From: Patescibacteria group bacterium
GTDB taxonomy: Bacteria > Patescibacteriota > Minisyncoccia > Minisyncoccales > S141-161
Assembly (NCBI GenBank): GCA_015491015.1
Contig: WFWQ01000050.1
Location: 1 to 21,420, forward strand
Direction: 5' to 3'
DNA: 21,420 nucleotides
Shown here: piece by piece, positions 1 through 7,364 of the stretch
Position numbering within the stretch: the first letter of the stretch is position 1
Layout: each line of letters starts with the position of its first letter
Program-made: the position numbers and the translations under genes
The notes under the pieces: model-generated
Databases searched by the model: none
Seen by the model: the letters and a program-made list of their open reading frames with translations, nothing else
What the model was told of the DNA's origin: nothing

Positions 1-2337
1 GATAAATATCAAACTAACAAGAAAGACAAACTTAGAGAACTTAAAAGTCTTGAGAATCTAAAAGTTAAAAAAGAAAAACCAAAAGAAGAAAACCAAACTA
101 AAGAATCTTCATCTAAAAACAAAACTACTAAACCTAAAAACCAAAAAGATAAAAACCAAAACTCAAAACCTTCCCTTTGCTCTAACTTTGCTCAAGTTCC
201 CAAAAGAACTAAAGTCTTAATTTCAGAGATAGCTTGGATGGGAACTAAAGAAGGAGCTACCAAAGAATGGATGGAACTTCAGAACTTAACTGCCAAAGAA
301 ATAGATCTTTCTTTATGGCAACTTTTAAGTTCAGATCAAAAGATTAAAGTTATCTTTCCCAAAGGAACTAAAATCAAACCTTACTCTTTCTTCCTCTTAG
401 AAAGAACTTCAGATCAAACTTTACCTCAAATTAAAGCAGATCTAATTTACAAAGGTGCTTTACCTAATAAAGGTTCTTCTTTATATCTGTTTGATTCCAA
501 CTGTACCTTACAAGATTTAGTTTTAGCTTCCTCTAAATGGCCAGCAGGAGATCCAAAAACCAAAAGAACTATGGAAAGAAAAGGCAAAGATCTTTGGCAA
601 ACCTCTTTAAATCCAGGAGGAACTCCCAAAAGCAAAAACAGCTTAATCTCTTATGAAAGCAAACAAAGAGAAAGATTAAACCAAAAAGAAAAACAAAGCT
701 CAAACTTTTCAACTAAATCTAACTTTTACCTTAAAGTAGTTATCAACGAAATAGCTTGGGCAGGAAATCAAGATTCCCCTCAAGATGAATGGATAGAACT
801 TAAAAACAACACTTCAGAAGATATCAACCTTCAAAACTGGACTTTAAAATCAGAAGATAATTCTCTAACTATCCAACTTTCAGGAAAAATCTTAGCTAAC
901 TCTTTCTACCTTTTAGAAAGAACAGATGATACTACTATCTCTAATATTAAAGCTGACTTAATTTACAAAGGTTCTTTATCCAACCAAGGCAAAACCTTAC
1001 TTCTTTTAGATTCTCAAGGAAAGTTAGTAGATAAAGTTCCTTGTTTAAAAGATAAAGAAACTCAAAAATGTAAAGGTTGGTTAGCTGGCAAAGCTTCACC
1101 TTTCTACTACTCTATGGAAAGAAAAGATAGTTCAAAATCAGGAGAAGATCCTTCCAACTGGCAATCTAACCTTGGCATCTTTGTTTCAGGCTTAAGTGCA
1201 AAAGGAAACTTCATTGCAGGAAGCCCCAAACAAGAAAACCAAGTCTTATCTTCCCCTTTAACTTTACCAAAGTACATTAAAAGAGATGCCTTTTTACCAA
1301 AAGATTTTTCCCCTTACTTAATCTCAAATGAAGGTTTAACCATCTTAAACTCTTCAACCTTAAAGATAGAAAAAGGAACCACTATCAAACTTGAAACTCC
1401 TAAAGGATTTATTTCTGTAGAACCTAATTCTTCTTTATTAGCTCGAGGCACCAAATCAGAACCTATAACTTTCACTTCTCAAAAAGATCCAGATTTACCT
1501 TTCAAATGGGATGGAATATATATCAAAGAAAACTCTCAAGCTATCTTTGAAAATGTAAACTTTAACTTAGGAGGAAACTCAGACTCTGTAATTAGAGTTT
1601 GGGGCAAAGTTGAAATTAAAGATTCATCTTTTACCAACTCAAATTCTGCTTTACACCTTTACCAAGGTTTAGCTAAAGTTGAAAGCTCAACCTTCAAAAA
1701 CTTAACCAACTACCCTTTAACCAACTGGCCCTTTGGCATAAAAGTTAAAGAAGGAAAGTTAGAGCTAACTAACTCTTACTTTGAAAACTTTGACAATCCC
1801 GCTTTAGTTTTATTTTCCAAAGAAGAATCTTTAATTAAACAAAACACTTTCAAAAAGATTAAATCTTTCCCTATAGTTTTGTATTCTGGAGCTAAAGCTT
1901 TAATTGAAGAAAACCAAGGAAAAGAAAACCCAAATAACTTCATCTTCCTTTCTCAATCTGGAACCTCAAGCAAAGAAAACCTAACTTTAACCTTAACCAA
2001 AAACCAAATCCCTTATCTAATCCAAGGAACTTATACTATCCCTTCTAACTTAACCTTAAAGATAGAAAAAGGAACCACTGTAGCTTTTTCTCCCAACTCC
2101 CAACTTAAAGTTTTAGGAACTTTAGAAGTTAAAGGAACCAAAGCAGAACCTATAACCTTCTTATCTGAAGATAGATTAAAAGGAAAAGAAGAAAAAGAAA
2201 GTAAAAAATGGGAAAAGATAGAATTCCTTCCCAACTCCAAAGGAACCTTAACTTACCTTATTCTCCAAGATTCCAAAGAAGGAATAGTTGAAGATCCTAA
2301 CTCTCAAGTAACCAAGGAAAATTTAACTACCCTTTAA
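1..2337 (+). CDS. Lamin-tail domain / beta-helix protein, 5' partial
   Basis: The frame is open from base 1, so the gene enters from the left; the ATG at 238 is internal because the conserved start of the first lamin-tail domain (LISEIAW) lies upstream of it. Visible order: a Lys/Asn-rich low-complexity linker (1-200), a lamin-tail domain (about 205-630; ISEIAW...EWMELQN), a second one (about 735-1110; INEIAWAG...EWIELKN), then a beta-helix-like region (about 1300-2330) in which the pattern LKIEKGTT...GTKxEPITF occurs twice. Lamin-tail domains of this kind occur in secreted or envelope-associated bacterial proteins, often beside nuclease or ComEC-like modules. What lies upstream is unknown; the first residues (DKLRELKSLE) faintly resemble the end of a thermonuclease domain, but that is weak. 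No C-terminal anchor or sorting motif is seen. Function is unknown; extracellular binding is inferred. Codons favour AAC, CAA and CCT and are poor in G, unlike the neighbouring housekeeping genes. Confidence 0.85.
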   Translation, partial: DKYQTNKKDKLRELKSLENLKVKKEKPKEENQTKESSSKNKTTKPKNQKDKNQNSKPSLCSNFAQVPKRTKVLISEIAWMGTKEGATKEWMELQNLTAKEIDLSLWQLLSSDQKIKVIFPKGTKIKPYSFFLLERTSDQTLPQIKADLIYKGALPNKGSSLYLFDSNCTLQDLVLASSKWPAGDPKTKRTMERKGKDLWQTSLNPGGTPKSKNSLISYESKQRERLNQKEKQSSNFSTKSNFYLKVVINEIAWAGNQDSPQDEWIELKNNTSEDINLQNWTLKSEDNSLTIQLSGKILANSFYLLERTDDTTISNIKADLIYKGSLSNQGKTLLLLDSQGKLVDKVPCLKDKETQKCKGWLAGKASPFYYSMERKDSSKSGEDPSNWQSNLGIFVSGLSAKGNFIAGSPKQENQVLSSPLTLPKYIKRDAFLPKDFSPYLISNEGLTILNSSTLKIEKGTTIKLETPKGFISVEPNSSLLARGTKSEPITFTSQKDPDLPFKWDGIYIKENSQAIFENVNFNLGGNSDSVIRVWGKVEIKDSSFTNSNSALHLYQGLAKVESSTFKNLTNYPLTNWPFGIKVKEGKLELTNSYFENFDNPALVLFSKEESLIKQNTFKKIKSFPIVLYSGAKALIEENQGKENPNNFIFLSQSGTSSKENLTLTLTKNQIPYLIQGTYTIPSNLTLKIEKGTTVAFSPNSQLKVLGTLEVKGTKAEPITFLSEDRLKGKEEKESKKWEKIEFLPNSKGTLTYLILQDSKEGIVEDPNSQVTKENLTTL
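1356..1383 (+). repeat. 28-bp exact internal repeat, copy 1 (beta-helix gene)
   Basis: Bases 1356-1383 are identical to 2052-2079. Both encode the LKIEKGTT segment that opens the two halves of the beta-helix region. The identity suggests recent internal duplication or gene conversion. Confidence 0.85.
2052..2079 (+). repeat. 28-bp exact internal repeat, copy 2 (beta-helix gene)
   Basis: This is the second copy of the segment at 1356-1383, in the same reading frame and orientation, encoding LTLKIEKGTT near the C-terminus. Confidence 0.85.
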
Positions 2338-2340
2338 GTT

Positions 2341-2367
2341 GTTCAGACATCGAATGTCTGAACAGGT
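2341..2367 (+). repeat. Dispersed 27-nt hairpin repeat, copy 1
   Basis: The copy starts 3 nt after the stop of the lamin-tail gene. GTTCAGACAT and ATGTCTGAAC form a perfect 10-bp inverted repeat around a CGA loop, followed by AGGT. A further half-site, TGTCTGAAC, lies at 2371-2379. Related copies are at 10049-10075 and 10319-10345 (copies 1 and 2 match at 23 of 27 bases). No T-tract follows, so it is not a classical intrinsic terminator. It could be a protein-binding operator, an mRNA 3'-end structure, or a small dispersed element. Confidence 0.75.
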
Positions 2368-2384
2368 AGGTGTCTGAACGGGGG

Positions 2385-2413
2385 TTGAGGTTTGGGGGAG
2401 TTTGGGGTAAAAT
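2385..2413 (+). promoter_or_regulatory. Candidate sigma-70 promoter for the MgtC-like gene
   Basis: TTGAGG at 2385-2390, a 17-bp spacer, then TAAAAT at 2408-2413. Initiation would fall near 2420, only about 5 nt before the ATG at 2425, giving an essentially leaderless mRNA. The spacer and flank (2380-2407) are strikingly G-rich for this genome. The hairpin repeat lies just upstream. Confidence 0.55.
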
Positions 2414-2424
2414 TTAAAAAGCTT

Positions 2425-2898
2425 ATGTTTTTAGAGATTTTTTCTGAAGATTTTTTAAAGCTTTTTGTGGCTGTAATTTTGGGAGCTTTAATTGGTTTAG
2501 AGAGAGAATCTAAGAAAAAAGAAGCAGGCTTGAAAACTTATTCTTTAGTTTCCTTAGGATCTGCTTTATTCACCTTGATAGCTTTAAACTTGATTAAAGT
2601 TTATGAGGAAAATTTAGCTGTAGGTTTAGATCCTATTAGAGTAATCCAAGCTATAGCTATAGGAGTAGGCTTTATAGGAGGAGGAATTATAATTTATAGG
2701 CAGTTTCATGTAGAAGGTTTAACTACTGCAGCAGGTTTGTGGTTAAGCTCTGCAGTTGGAATTTCAGTGGGAGCTGGGTTTTATGAGATTGCAATTTTAG
2801 CTTCGATTTTAGCTTTGATAATTTTAACTTTCTTTTCCTACATTGAAAGATGGATCTTTAAAAAAGGAACCCAAGATTTATGGAAGAAAAGTGGATAA
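2425..2898 (+). CDS. MgtC/SapB family membrane protein
   Basis: The product is a 157-residue hydrophobic protein. It matches the N-terminal membrane domain of the MgtC/SapB family: GALIGLERE near the start, then LKTYSLVSLGSALFTL, DPIRVIQAIAIGVGFIGGG and GLTTAAGLWLSSAVG, with about four to five membrane segments and a short basic C-terminus. It lacks the soluble ACT-like C-terminal domain of Salmonella MgtC, so it is a short SapB/YhiD-type form. MgtC proteins are linked to growth under low magnesium and to F-type ATP synthase modulation; the role of the short forms is not settled. A TTG at 2392 in the same frame would extend the protein, but it falls inside the candidate promoter and codes for non-family residues. 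ATG 2425 is therefore preferred. No Shine-Dalgarno sequence is present. Confidence 0.85.
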   Translation: MFLEIFSEDFLKLFVAVILGALIGLERESKKKEAGLKTYSLVSLGSALFTLIALNLIKVYEENLAVGLDPIRVIQAIAIGVGFIGGGIIIYRQFHVEGLTTAAGLWLSSAVGISVGAGFYEIAILASILALIILTFFSYIERWIFKKGTQDLWKKSG

Positions 2899-2972
2899 TT
2901 ATTGACTTTATTATTTCTGCTTTGGTAATTTTAATATTGGTTTGGTTAACTTTAAAATATATGGCCACGTAG
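2880..2972 (+). CDS. Possible 30-residue membrane peptide overlapping tRNA-Cys
   Basis: The ATG at 2880 lies in the last codons of the MgtC-like gene in another frame. The ORF runs to TAG at 2970-2972, inside the acceptor/D-arm start of tRNA-Cys. The peptide begins MEEKW and is then almost wholly hydrophobic (IIIDFIISALVILILVWLTL), a plausible single membrane span ending in LKYMAT. Evidence is limited to ORF, overlap and hydrophobicity; AT-rich DNA readily yields such peptides by chance. If the tRNA is processed from a transcript starting upstream, the ORF loses its stop codon. Confidence 0.3.
   Translation: MEEKWIIIDFIISALVILILVWLTLKYMAT
2902..2931 (+). promoter_or_regulatory. Weak candidate promoter for tRNA-Cys
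   Basis: TTGACT at 2902-2907 and TAATTT at 2926-2931 are separated by 18 bp, about 30 nt before the mature tRNA. An alternative -10 (TAAAAT, 2953-2958) lies nearer but has no good -35. Chance matches are likely in DNA of this composition. Confidence 0.35.
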
Positions 2973-3034
2973 CCAAGTGGTAAGGCAGGGGACTGCAAAT
3001 CCCCTATACGCGGGTTCGAATCCCGCCGTGGCCT
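2963..3034 (+). tRNA. tRNA-Cys (GCA)
   Basis: A full cloverleaf is visible. The acceptor GGCCACG (2963-2969) pairs with CGTGGCC (3027-3033). The anticodon stem GGGGA/TCCCC encloses the loop CTGCAAA with anticodon GCA at 2995-2997. The T-arm is CGGGTTCGAATCCCG. The discriminator base is U (3034), the base expected for tRNA-Cys identity. CCA is not encoded (CAG follows), so a CCA-adding enzyme is needed. The greA-like ATG follows 21 nt downstream. Confidence 0.97.
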
Positions 3035-3055
3035 CAGCTAAACTCATCAATTTAA

Positions 3056-3526
3056 ATGGAAGAAAAAAGAGAATATTACTTAACTCCTTCAGCCTTAGAA
3101 AAAATTGCTCAGGAGTTAGAAACTCTTAAGAAGATAAAGCAAACTAAAGTTAAAAAAGGTACTCCTCAAACTTTTCATTCTGAAGATTTAAATCCTGAAT
3201 ACCTTTCTTTTATTGAGGATTTAGAAAGTTTAGAAAAAAGAATCCATGAGCTAGAAGAGATTTTGAAAAGAGCTAAAAATATAGCTGAAGCTCCAAGGGA
3301 AGAAGGTAAGGTGGGAATAGGCTGTAAAGTTTTAGTGGAAATTGAAGGGAAAGAAGATGAGTTCTTGATTGTAGAAAGCATTGAAGCTGATCCTTCTCAG
3401 GGAAAGATAAGCTATCTTTCTCCAGTGGGAAAAGCTTTATTAGGTAAAAAAGAGGGGGATGTAGTAGAAATTTCCTTTCCTTTAAAGTTGGTTTATAAAA
3501 TTAAAAAAGTAACCTTTGAGTTTTAA
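3056..3526 (+). CDS. greA: GreA/GreB-family transcription elongation factor (divergent tip)
   Basis: The 156 residues have the length and layout of GreA. An N-terminal antiparallel coiled coil (about 8-75; LTPSALEKIAQELETL ... LEKRIHELEEIL) is followed by the FKBP-like C-terminal domain (about 85-155; VGIGCKVLVE, ISYLSPVGKALLGKKEGDVVEI). Gre factors enter the RNA polymerase secondary channel and stimulate cleavage of backtracked RNA using acidic residues at the coiled-coil tip. Here the usual GDLxENAEY tip reads SEDLNPEY, about two residues shorter. Asp44 and Glu48 remain, but the second catalytic acid of the DLxEN motif has no clear counterpart. It could be a true GreA with altered cleavage activity or a Gre paralogue acting on polymerase in another way. 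The ATG follows tRNA-Cys by 21 nt with no Shine-Dalgarno sequence, and the next gene starts 10 nt after its stop. Confidence 0.85.
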   Translation: MEEKREYYLTPSALEKIAQELETLKKIKQTKVKKGTPQTFHSEDLNPEYLSFIEDLESLEKRIHELEEILKRAKNIAEAPREEGKVGIGCKVLVEIEGKEDEFLIVESIEADPSQGKISYLSPVGKALLGKKEGDVVEISFPLKLVYKIKKVTFEF

Positions 3527-3536
3527 GTCAAAAAAT

Positions 3537-4637
3537 ATGAGCTTTAAAAATATAATTAACTTTTTAAAAGAAACTGAAAATCTAAAAATTTTGCCTTATC
3601 CAGAGTCTAAAGAATTAAAAGTTCAAAATCCCAGCTCTTGTGCTCAGCATATTTTTAGAACTGGATTAACTACTTGGCTTTTAATTAAAAATTTAAACTT
3701 AAAGGCAGATTTGAATAAGGTTTTAAGCTTAGCTTTAGTTCACGATTTAGCTCAAGGAGATTTTCCCTCTCTAATTAAATCTTTAGATAACTTACCAGAA
3801 GAAATAAGAGATAAACTTTTATCTCTTTTGCAAGAGCTTAAAGAGAAAGAAAGTTTAGAGAAAAAGTTAGTTTTAGCTGGTAGTTTATTTGAAGCTTACC
3901 TTGAACTTTGGGAAAAAGAAGGAGCAAGGTTAGAAAAAGAGAAAGTTTTAACTCAAGCTGAAAATAAGATTGAGATTAAAGAGTTTTACCAAAAGTTTAA
4001 ATTGGCTTTAGAAAAAGCTAAAGATCCGGTAATAGAGTTTATTTTTGAAATTGGCAAACTTAAGAATTTACCTCGCAGAGGATGGATAATTAGAAAGATC
4101 CCTGATCCTGAAACAGTTGCAGATCACACTTTTACTGTAACTTTGCTTTCTTTGCTTTTGCTTTCAAATAGAGAAGATATAGATTTGAAAAAAGCTTTAA
4201 AGATGGCTTTAATTCACGAAATTTGCGCAGTTTATGCTGGAGATTACACTCCTCACGACATCTTTTCTCAAGGGCTTTTAAGATGGTTTAGATCTTTTAC
4301 TCAAAAGCCTAGATTAGAAGTTGCCAAAAAACAAAAACTCTTCTTGCAGATTTACAAAAGAGAAACTAAAAGCTTGCAAAAGCTTATCAACAAACTCCCT
4401 GTAAATTTGCAGGGAGAAATTTTATCTTTATGGATTGATTTTGTAGAAAAGAGAAGCTTAGAAGCTCAATTAGTAGATCAGCTCAATTGCATTGCAACTT
4501 ATCTTAAAGCTTTAGAGTATTCTCAAAAGTATAAAGATTTCCCTCTTTCTATCTTTGTGGAAAATGTTTATCACTTTGTTTCAGATCAGAGCCTAATTGA
4601 CTTTGTTCAAGAGCTTAATTCCGAATTTTCAAGCTAA
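3537..4637 (+). CDS. Tandem HD-domain phosphohydrolase-like protein
   Basis: The 366-residue protein appears to hold two HD-type units. The first has QH at 37-38 and VHDLAQGD with His69-Asp70. The second (about 178-290) resembles YfbR/HDDC2-type 5'-deoxynucleotidases: LKNLPRRGWIIR, PETVADH with His197, LIHE with His227-Glu228, and AGDYTP with Asp236. The signature HD of the second unit is HE. HD proteins of this group use a divalent metal to hydrolyse nucleoside monophosphates, but the substrate here cannot be read from sequence. ATG 3537 is chosen over an in-frame TTG at 3516 because the TTG lies inside the greA-like gene and adds no conserved residues. The gene is followed after 5 nt by the membrane protein gene. 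Confidence 0.72.
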   Translation: MSFKNIINFLKETENLKILPYPESKELKVQNPSSCAQHIFRTGLTTWLLIKNLNLKADLNKVLSLALVHDLAQGDFPSLIKSLDNLPEEIRDKLLSLLQELKEKESLEKKLVLAGSLFEAYLELWEKEGARLEKEKVLTQAENKIEIKEFYQKFKLALEKAKDPVIEFIFEIGKLKNLPRRGWIIRKIPDPETVADHTFTVTLLSLLLLSNREDIDLKKALKMALIHEICAVYAGDYTPHDIFSQGLLRWFRSFTQKPRLEVAKKQKLFLQIYKRETKSLQKLINKLPVNLQGEILSLWIDFVEKRSLEAQLVDQLNCIATYLKALEYSQKYKDFPLSIFVENVYHFVSDQSLIDFVQELNSEFSS

Positions 4638-4642
4638 ATTTT

Positions 4643-5647
4643 ATGAAAAATTTCTTTTGGTTTTTGCTTCTCTTGGGATTAGGAATAGGTTTGTTTTTCT
4701 GGTCTTTTGAAAATGTCAACTTTAAAGAAATCAAAGTTTTAATTTCTTCTTTTAGTTTTGGACAAGCTTTAATTATTTTAGCTGTAGCTTTACTTTCTTA
4801 TCTTCTCAATGTAGGACAATGGAAAATAGTTTTGGAAACTTTGTCTTGGCAAAAGTTTAGCTTTTTTGATCTTTTGAAAGTTTGGTTAGCTGGATGGAGT
4901 GTCAACTTTTTGACTCCTGTAGCTTTAATTGGCGGGGAGGCAGTAATGATAGGGGGATTGAAGCTTTCAAAAGAAAAAGATTTTCCTACTTTCCCTTCTA
5001 TAGCTTCGGTGATCTTAATTAGGATTTTGAGCTTTAGTTCAGCTATTTTCTTTATTCTTTTGGGTTTAGGGGTTTTAATTTTCTACCAGATCTCTATTCC
5101 TTCTTTCCTGGAGCTTTTAGTTTTTTCTTTAGTTTTAGCCTTAGCTTTCTTTTACTTTTTAGCCTTCAAGAAAACCAAACTTTTCTCTAAAGGTTTAGCC
5201 TTTTTAGAAAAGAAGTTCTTTAAAGTTCAAGCTATTTCTGAAATAGAGGATCTAATTTTTAGTTTTTTCTCTCAAAAAGAGAAGTTAGCTTCAGCTTTAG
5301 CCTTAGGGATTTTGAGCAACTTAGCAATTTTGCTAAGAATTTATCTTTTATTTTGGTTTATGGGAATTGGCGTTTCTTTAAATCATCTTTTAGTGGTTTT
5401 AAGCTTTTTGCATTTAGGTTATCTTTTGGCTTTGCCAGCTAATTTAGGGAGCTTGGAGTTTTTTCAAAAGTTAGCTTTTTCCTTCTTTGGACTTTCTGGG
5501 CCTCAAGCTTTAGCTTTTTCAATCTCTTTTAGAGCAAGTGAGCTCTTTTGGGTTTTAGTTGGTGTTTTGATCTTGGCTAATTTTTGGCTATCTTTAAATA
5601 AAAAGCTTCTAAATAAAGCTTTTAATGAACAATTCAGAGATAGCTAA
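4643..5647 (+). CDS. Flippase-like integral membrane protein (lysylphosphatidylglycerol synthase TM-region family)
   Basis: The 334-residue polytopic protein has about eight hydrophobic segments. Features of the UPF0104/YbhN-AglD family (the transmembrane region of MprF) are visible: LLNVGQWKIVL in the first third, the polar stretch WLAGWSVNFLTPVALIGGEA (about 88-107), VILIRILSF, and LALPANLGSLEFFQ in the C-terminal third. The family is thought to move or handle lipid-linked substrates. There is no soluble aminoacyl-transferase domain, so lysyl-phosphatidylglycerol synthesis is not implied. The start has no Shine-Dalgarno sequence. The last 23 nt overlap the start of polX, indicating translational coupling. 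Confidence 0.8.
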   Translation: MKNFFWFLLLLGLGIGLFFWSFENVNFKEIKVLISSFSFGQALIILAVALLSYLLNVGQWKIVLETLSWQKFSFFDLLKVWLAGWSVNFLTPVALIGGEAVMIGGLKLSKEKDFPTFPSIASVILIRILSFSSAIFFILLGLGVLIFYQISIPSFLELLVFSLVLALAFFYFLAFKKTKLFSKGLAFLEKKFFKVQAISEIEDLIFSFFSQKEKLASALALGILSNLAILLRIYLLFWFMGIGVSLNHLLVVLSFLHLGYLLALPANLGSLEFFQKLAFSFFGLSGPQALAFSISFRASELFWVLVGVLILANFWLSLNKKLLNKAFNEQFRDS

Positions 5648-7364
5648 AATTTTTAGAGAGATAGCTGATATTTTAGAGGTCAGAGAAATACCTCACAAAC
5701 CCCAAGCTTATAGGAGAGCTGCTTTGGCTTTAGAAGGATTAGAAGAAGATGTAGCTGATATCTACGCTAAAGGAGGAAAAAGGGCTTTAGAAGAAATTCC
5801 TGGAATTGGAAAATCTTTAGCTGAAAAAATAGAAGAGTTCTTGCTCAGTGGAAAGATTAAAAAGTACGAAGAGCTAAAGAAAGAACTCCCAGTTAATTTA
5901 GAAGAGCTCACTCAAGTTGAAGGCTTAGGGCCTAAAAGAGTTTATGTTTTGTATAAAAAGCTTGGGATTAAGAACTTAGAGGATTTAGAGAAAGCAGCTA
6001 AAGAGCACAAGATTGCAAAGTTAGAAGGATTTGGCCCAAAGAGCGAAGAAAACATTTTGCAAGGAATTGAGTTTTTAAAGAAGTCTAAAGGGAGGATTCC
6101 TTTGGGAGTGGTTTACCCTATTGTCCAAAAAGTAAAAAAGGTTTTGTCTAATTTAAAAGAAGTGAAAAAGATAGAAGTAGTTGGCTCTTTTAGAAGGAGA
6201 AAAGAGACAGTTGGAGATATTGATATTTTAGTTGTGACTTCAAATCCTGAAAAGGTGATGGATGTCTTTTGTAGTTTAGAAGGAGTGGTTAAAGTTTGGG
6301 GTAGAGGGCCTAAAAAAGCTTCGGTGCATATGAAAGAAGGTTTTGATATGGATTTGAGAGTTACAGATAAAGAAAGCTTTGGTGCAAGCTTGCAATACTT
6401 TACAGGTTCTAAAGCCCATAACATTGCGGTAAGAAAAATAGCTATTTCTAAAGGATTAAAACTTAACGAATACGGGTTATTTAAAGGAGAAAAAAAGATA
6501 GCAGGAGCTACAGAAGAAGAGATTTATCAAAAGTTAGGGATGCAAGTTCCACCACCTGAGATTAGAGAAGATCAAGGAGAAGTGGAGTTAGCTTTGAAGC
6601 ATCAACTTCCAAAGTTAGTTGAACTTAAAGATATCAAAGGAGATTTACATGTGCATTCAAATTTTGATGGAGGAGTAGATTCTATAGAAACTTTAGCTTT
6701 AAAAGCCCAAGAGTTAGGTTATCAGTATTTAGGAATTTCAGATCATACCAAGTTTTTGAGAATTGAAAGAGGTTTAGATGAAAAGCAGTTAGAAGAAGAA
6801 AGAAAAGAAATAGATAAGCTTAATCTTAAGTTTAAAAAGATAGGATTTAAAATTTTCCAAGGAGCTGAAGTTAATATTTTAAGAGATGGAACTTTAGATA
6901 TTTCAGATAAAGCTTTAGCTAAGTTAGATTATGTGATAGCAGGAGTTCACTCTAACTTTAATATGTCAGAAAAAGAGATGACAGCGAGAATTAAAAGAGC
7001 TATGAAAAATCCTTATGTTACCATTATAGCTCACCCTACGGGGAGATTAATTCAAAAGAGAGAAAGCTATAACTTTGATTTTGAAGAGATCTTGAAAACC
7101 GCTAAAGCTACAAATACCATCTTAGAGATTAATTCTTCTCCAGAAAGGTTAGATCTTCCAGATAAATATATTAGATTTTGTGTAGAACAGGGAGTAAAAT
7201 TAGTGATTAACACTGACACTCATCACTGGCAACATTTAAGATATATGGAGTTAGGAGTAGGCCAGGCTCGCAGAGGCTGGGCTAAAAAAGAAGATATAAT
7301 TAATACTTACTCTACTTCAGAAATAGAAAAAGTTTTTAAATTAAAGAGAAAGAATGCCAATTGA
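5625..7364 (+). CDS. polX: DNA polymerase/3'-5' exonuclease PolX
   Basis: The 579-residue family X DNA polymerase has the bacterial PolX architecture. The N-terminal 8-kDa region carries helix-hairpin-helix motifs (IPGIGK about 58-63, VEGLGP 98-103, LEGFGP 133-138). The nucleotidyltransferase palm has GSFRRRKETVGDID with Asp198 and Asp200, and a third acid in DMDLRV (Asp241/243). A C-terminal PHP nuclease domain starts near 338. Its metal-binding motifs look complete: GDLHVHSN (His342, His344), ISDHTK, GAEVN, AGVHSN, AHPTGR and NTDTHH. The enzyme fills gaps in base-excision repair, and the PHP domain supplies 3'-5' exonuclease or AP-processing activity. The gene begins inside the 3' end of the membrane protein gene and its TGA stop lies 11 nt into the Nudix gene. 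Confidence 0.97.
   Translation: MNNSEIAKIFREIADILEVREIPHKPQAYRRAALALEGLEEDVADIYAKGGKRALEEIPGIGKSLAEKIEEFLLSGKIKKYEELKKELPVNLEELTQVEGLGPKRVYVLYKKLGIKNLEDLEKAAKEHKIAKLEGFGPKSEENILQGIEFLKKSKGRIPLGVVYPIVQKVKKVLSNLKEVKKIEVVGSFRRRKETVGDIDILVVTSNPEKVMDVFCSLEGVVKVWGRGPKKASVHMKEGFDMDLRVTDKESFGASLQYFTGSKAHNIAVRKIAISKGLKLNEYGLFKGEKKIAGATEEEIYQKLGMQVPPPEIREDQGEVELALKHQLPKLVELKDIKGDLHVHSNFDGGVDSIETLALKAQELGYQYLGISDHTKFLRIERGLDEKQLEEERKEIDKLNLKFKKIGFKIFQGAEVNILRDGTLDISDKALAKLDYVIAGVHSNFNMSEKEMTARIKRAMKNPYVTIIAHPTGRLIQKRESYNFDFEEILKTAKATNTILEINSSPERLDLPDKYIRFCVEQGVKLVINTDTHHWQHLRYMELGVGQARRGWAKKEDIINTYSTSEIEKVFKLKRKNAN

Noticed and set aside
2341..2363. Palindrome as an intrinsic terminator for the lamin-tail gene
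   Set aside because: No T-run follows the stem, and related copies sit upstream of a promoter and inside a gene remnant.
2392..2424. TTG-initiated extension of the MgtC-like protein
   Set aside because: It lies within the candidate promoter and codes for residues not typical of the family; ATG 2425 fits the first membrane helix.
3516..3536. TTG-initiated extension of the HD protein
   Set aside because: It overlaps the greA-like stop and adds no conserved sequence; ATG 3537 is better.
4395..4416. Inverted repeat CTCCCTG/CAGGGAG suggesting a terminator
   Set aside because: It lies inside the HD protein coding region, encodes conserved-looking protein and lacks a T-tract.
6113..6424. 103-codon minus-strand ORF opposite polX
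   Set aside because: It is a shadow of the PolX frame with no recognisable domain; the same applies to the other minus-strand ORFs (for example 447-635, 12374-12706, 14934-15149, 20070-20294).
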